DNA from: a bacterium HR36
Lineage (GTDB): Bacteria > Planctomycetota > Planctomycetia > Gemmatales > HRBIN36
Length of the DNA stretch: 6,124 nucleotides
Direction: 5' to 3'
Assembly: GCA_002898995.1 (NCBI GenBank)
Contig: BEIM01000229.1
Location: forward strand, 1 to 6,124
Translations under genes and position numbers: made by a program
Shown here: piece by piece, positions 5,745 through 6,124 of the stretch
Position numbering within the stretch: the stretch's first letter is position 1
Layout of the letters: each line of letters starts with the position of its first letter
The notes under the pieces: generated by a model
What the model was told of the DNA's origin: nothing
Seen by the model: only the letters and a program-made list of their open reading frames with translations
The model's database searches: none

Positions 5745-5875
5745 TGGCCAAATCCCGGCAGGCTGATGCCCACGGTCATCGCAACACACGCAGGGCTGAT
5801 GCTGAAAAGGTGCACGGCGGGCTGATGCCTGCTGCTTATAGAAAGTATGGGGTAGCTAGCGATGTCGAGCCATAA
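5744..5875 (+). CDS. Possible 43-residue basic peptide between coxB and coxA
   Basis: An ATG overlapping the coxB stop (TGATG) opens a frame that ends at 5875, 14 bases inside coxA. A GGCGGA-like site precedes it with about 7 bases. The product would be hydrophilic, rich in Arg, His and Ala, with repeated RQADAHG/RRADAEK units and no membrane helix, unlike known small oxidase subunits. The repeat units come from the GGCTGATGC copies in the DNA. It may be just an open spacer; overlap on both sides is the main reason to list it. I do not recognise it. Confidence 0.2.
   Translation: MAKSRQADAHGHRNTRRADAEKVHGGLMPAAYRKYGVASDVEP
5761..5828 (+). repeat. Three direct copies of GGCTGATGC in the coxB-coxA spacer
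   Basis: Exact copies lie at 5761-5769, 5794-5802 and 5820-5828, 33 and 26 bases apart, within a 117-base spacer. The spacings differ, so it is not a simple tandem array. Possible explanations are a binding site or RNA-level element, or leftover duplication. Confidence 0.6.
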
Positions 5876-6124
5876 AGCAGAGCACCACGGTGGCCATCAT
5901 GGCCACGAACTGAGCTTCATTCGCCGCTACATCTTCTCCACCGATCACAAGATCATCGGCTTGCAATTCTTCTTCACGGCGTGGTTCATGATGGTGTTGG
6001 GAGGATTGCTGGCATTGTTGATTCGCTGGCAGCTAGCTTACCCCGATGCCGAAGTACCGCTGATCGGCCGTTGGCTTTGGCCCGACAACGCCGGCAAGAT
6101 GACCCCGGAAGCTTACGTCGCCAC
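5862..6124 (+). CDS. coxA: Cytochrome c oxidase subunit I, N-terminal part
   Basis: This is the first 87 codons of the catalytic subunit, running off the right edge. Haem-copper oxidase subunit I reduces oxygen at the haem a3-CuB site. The visible part has a histidine-rich cytoplasmic start (six His within residues 4-15), then FIRRYIFSTDHKIIGLQF (19-36), which is the conserved STDHK-IG start of helix I, and a hydrophobic helix (about 33-54). A loop with PLIGRWLWPDNAGKMTPEAYVA (66-87) leads to the region where the haem-ligand histidine of helix II is expected, outside the window. The ATG has only a weak GGGG-rich site about 9 bases upstream, so translation may depend on ribosomes arriving from coxB. 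It is the third gene of the plus-strand unit. Confidence 0.95.
   Translation, partial: MSSHKAEHHGGHHGHELSFIRRYIFSTDHKIIGLQFFFTAWFMMVLGGLLALLIRWQLAYPDAEVPLIGRWLWPDNAGKMTPEAYVA

Noticed and set aside
1..6124. CRISPR array, tRNA, rRNA or insertion sequence
   Set aside because: I saw no regularly spaced repeats, no cloverleaf or rRNA-like segments, and no transposase motifs or flanking terminal repeats.

Overview
The window reads as a GC-rich bacterial respiratory locus, most likely from a planctomycete (Gemmata-type). That is inferred from gene content and protein style: a Rieske/cytochrome b pair beside an aa3-type oxidase, a histidine-rich CoxA N-terminus, and Uma2-family and PIG-L-family genes, both abundant in that phylum. 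No marker gene fixes the taxonomy.

Layout. The left third is on the minus strand. It holds the first 91 codons of a cytochrome b (running off the left edge, 1-273), preceded by a Tat-type Rieske iron-sulfur protein (446-1015). Further right, still on the minus strand, are a Uma2-family predicted nuclease (1392-2045) and a PIG-L-family zinc deacetylase (2602-3342). At about 3.5 kb the direction changes. On the plus strand are a di-haem cytochrome c lipoprotein (3703-4851), cytochrome c oxidase subunit II (4887-5744) and the first 87 codons of subunit I (5862 to the right edge). Three gaps exceed 300 bases (1016-1391, 2046-2601, 3343-3702). They hold promoter-like sequences and several hairpins but no convincing gene.

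How the parts fit. Rieske and cytochrome b take electrons from quinol. The membrane-tethered di-haem cytochrome c is a plausible carrier to the CuA site of CoxB, which feeds CoxA. The two halves of the chain are therefore encoded divergently, separated by two genes with no obvious respiratory role. The best promoter candidates upstream of the Rieske gene and the cytochrome c gene have the same form, TTGACG, 16 bases, then TA(C/A)AAC, which hints at shared control but is only a visual match.

I found no clear new system. The points most worth checking are the small coupled reading frame with three GGCTGATGC repeats between coxB and coxA, the structured leader of the Uma2 gene, the matched promoters, and the alternative hairpins in the divergent intergenic region.
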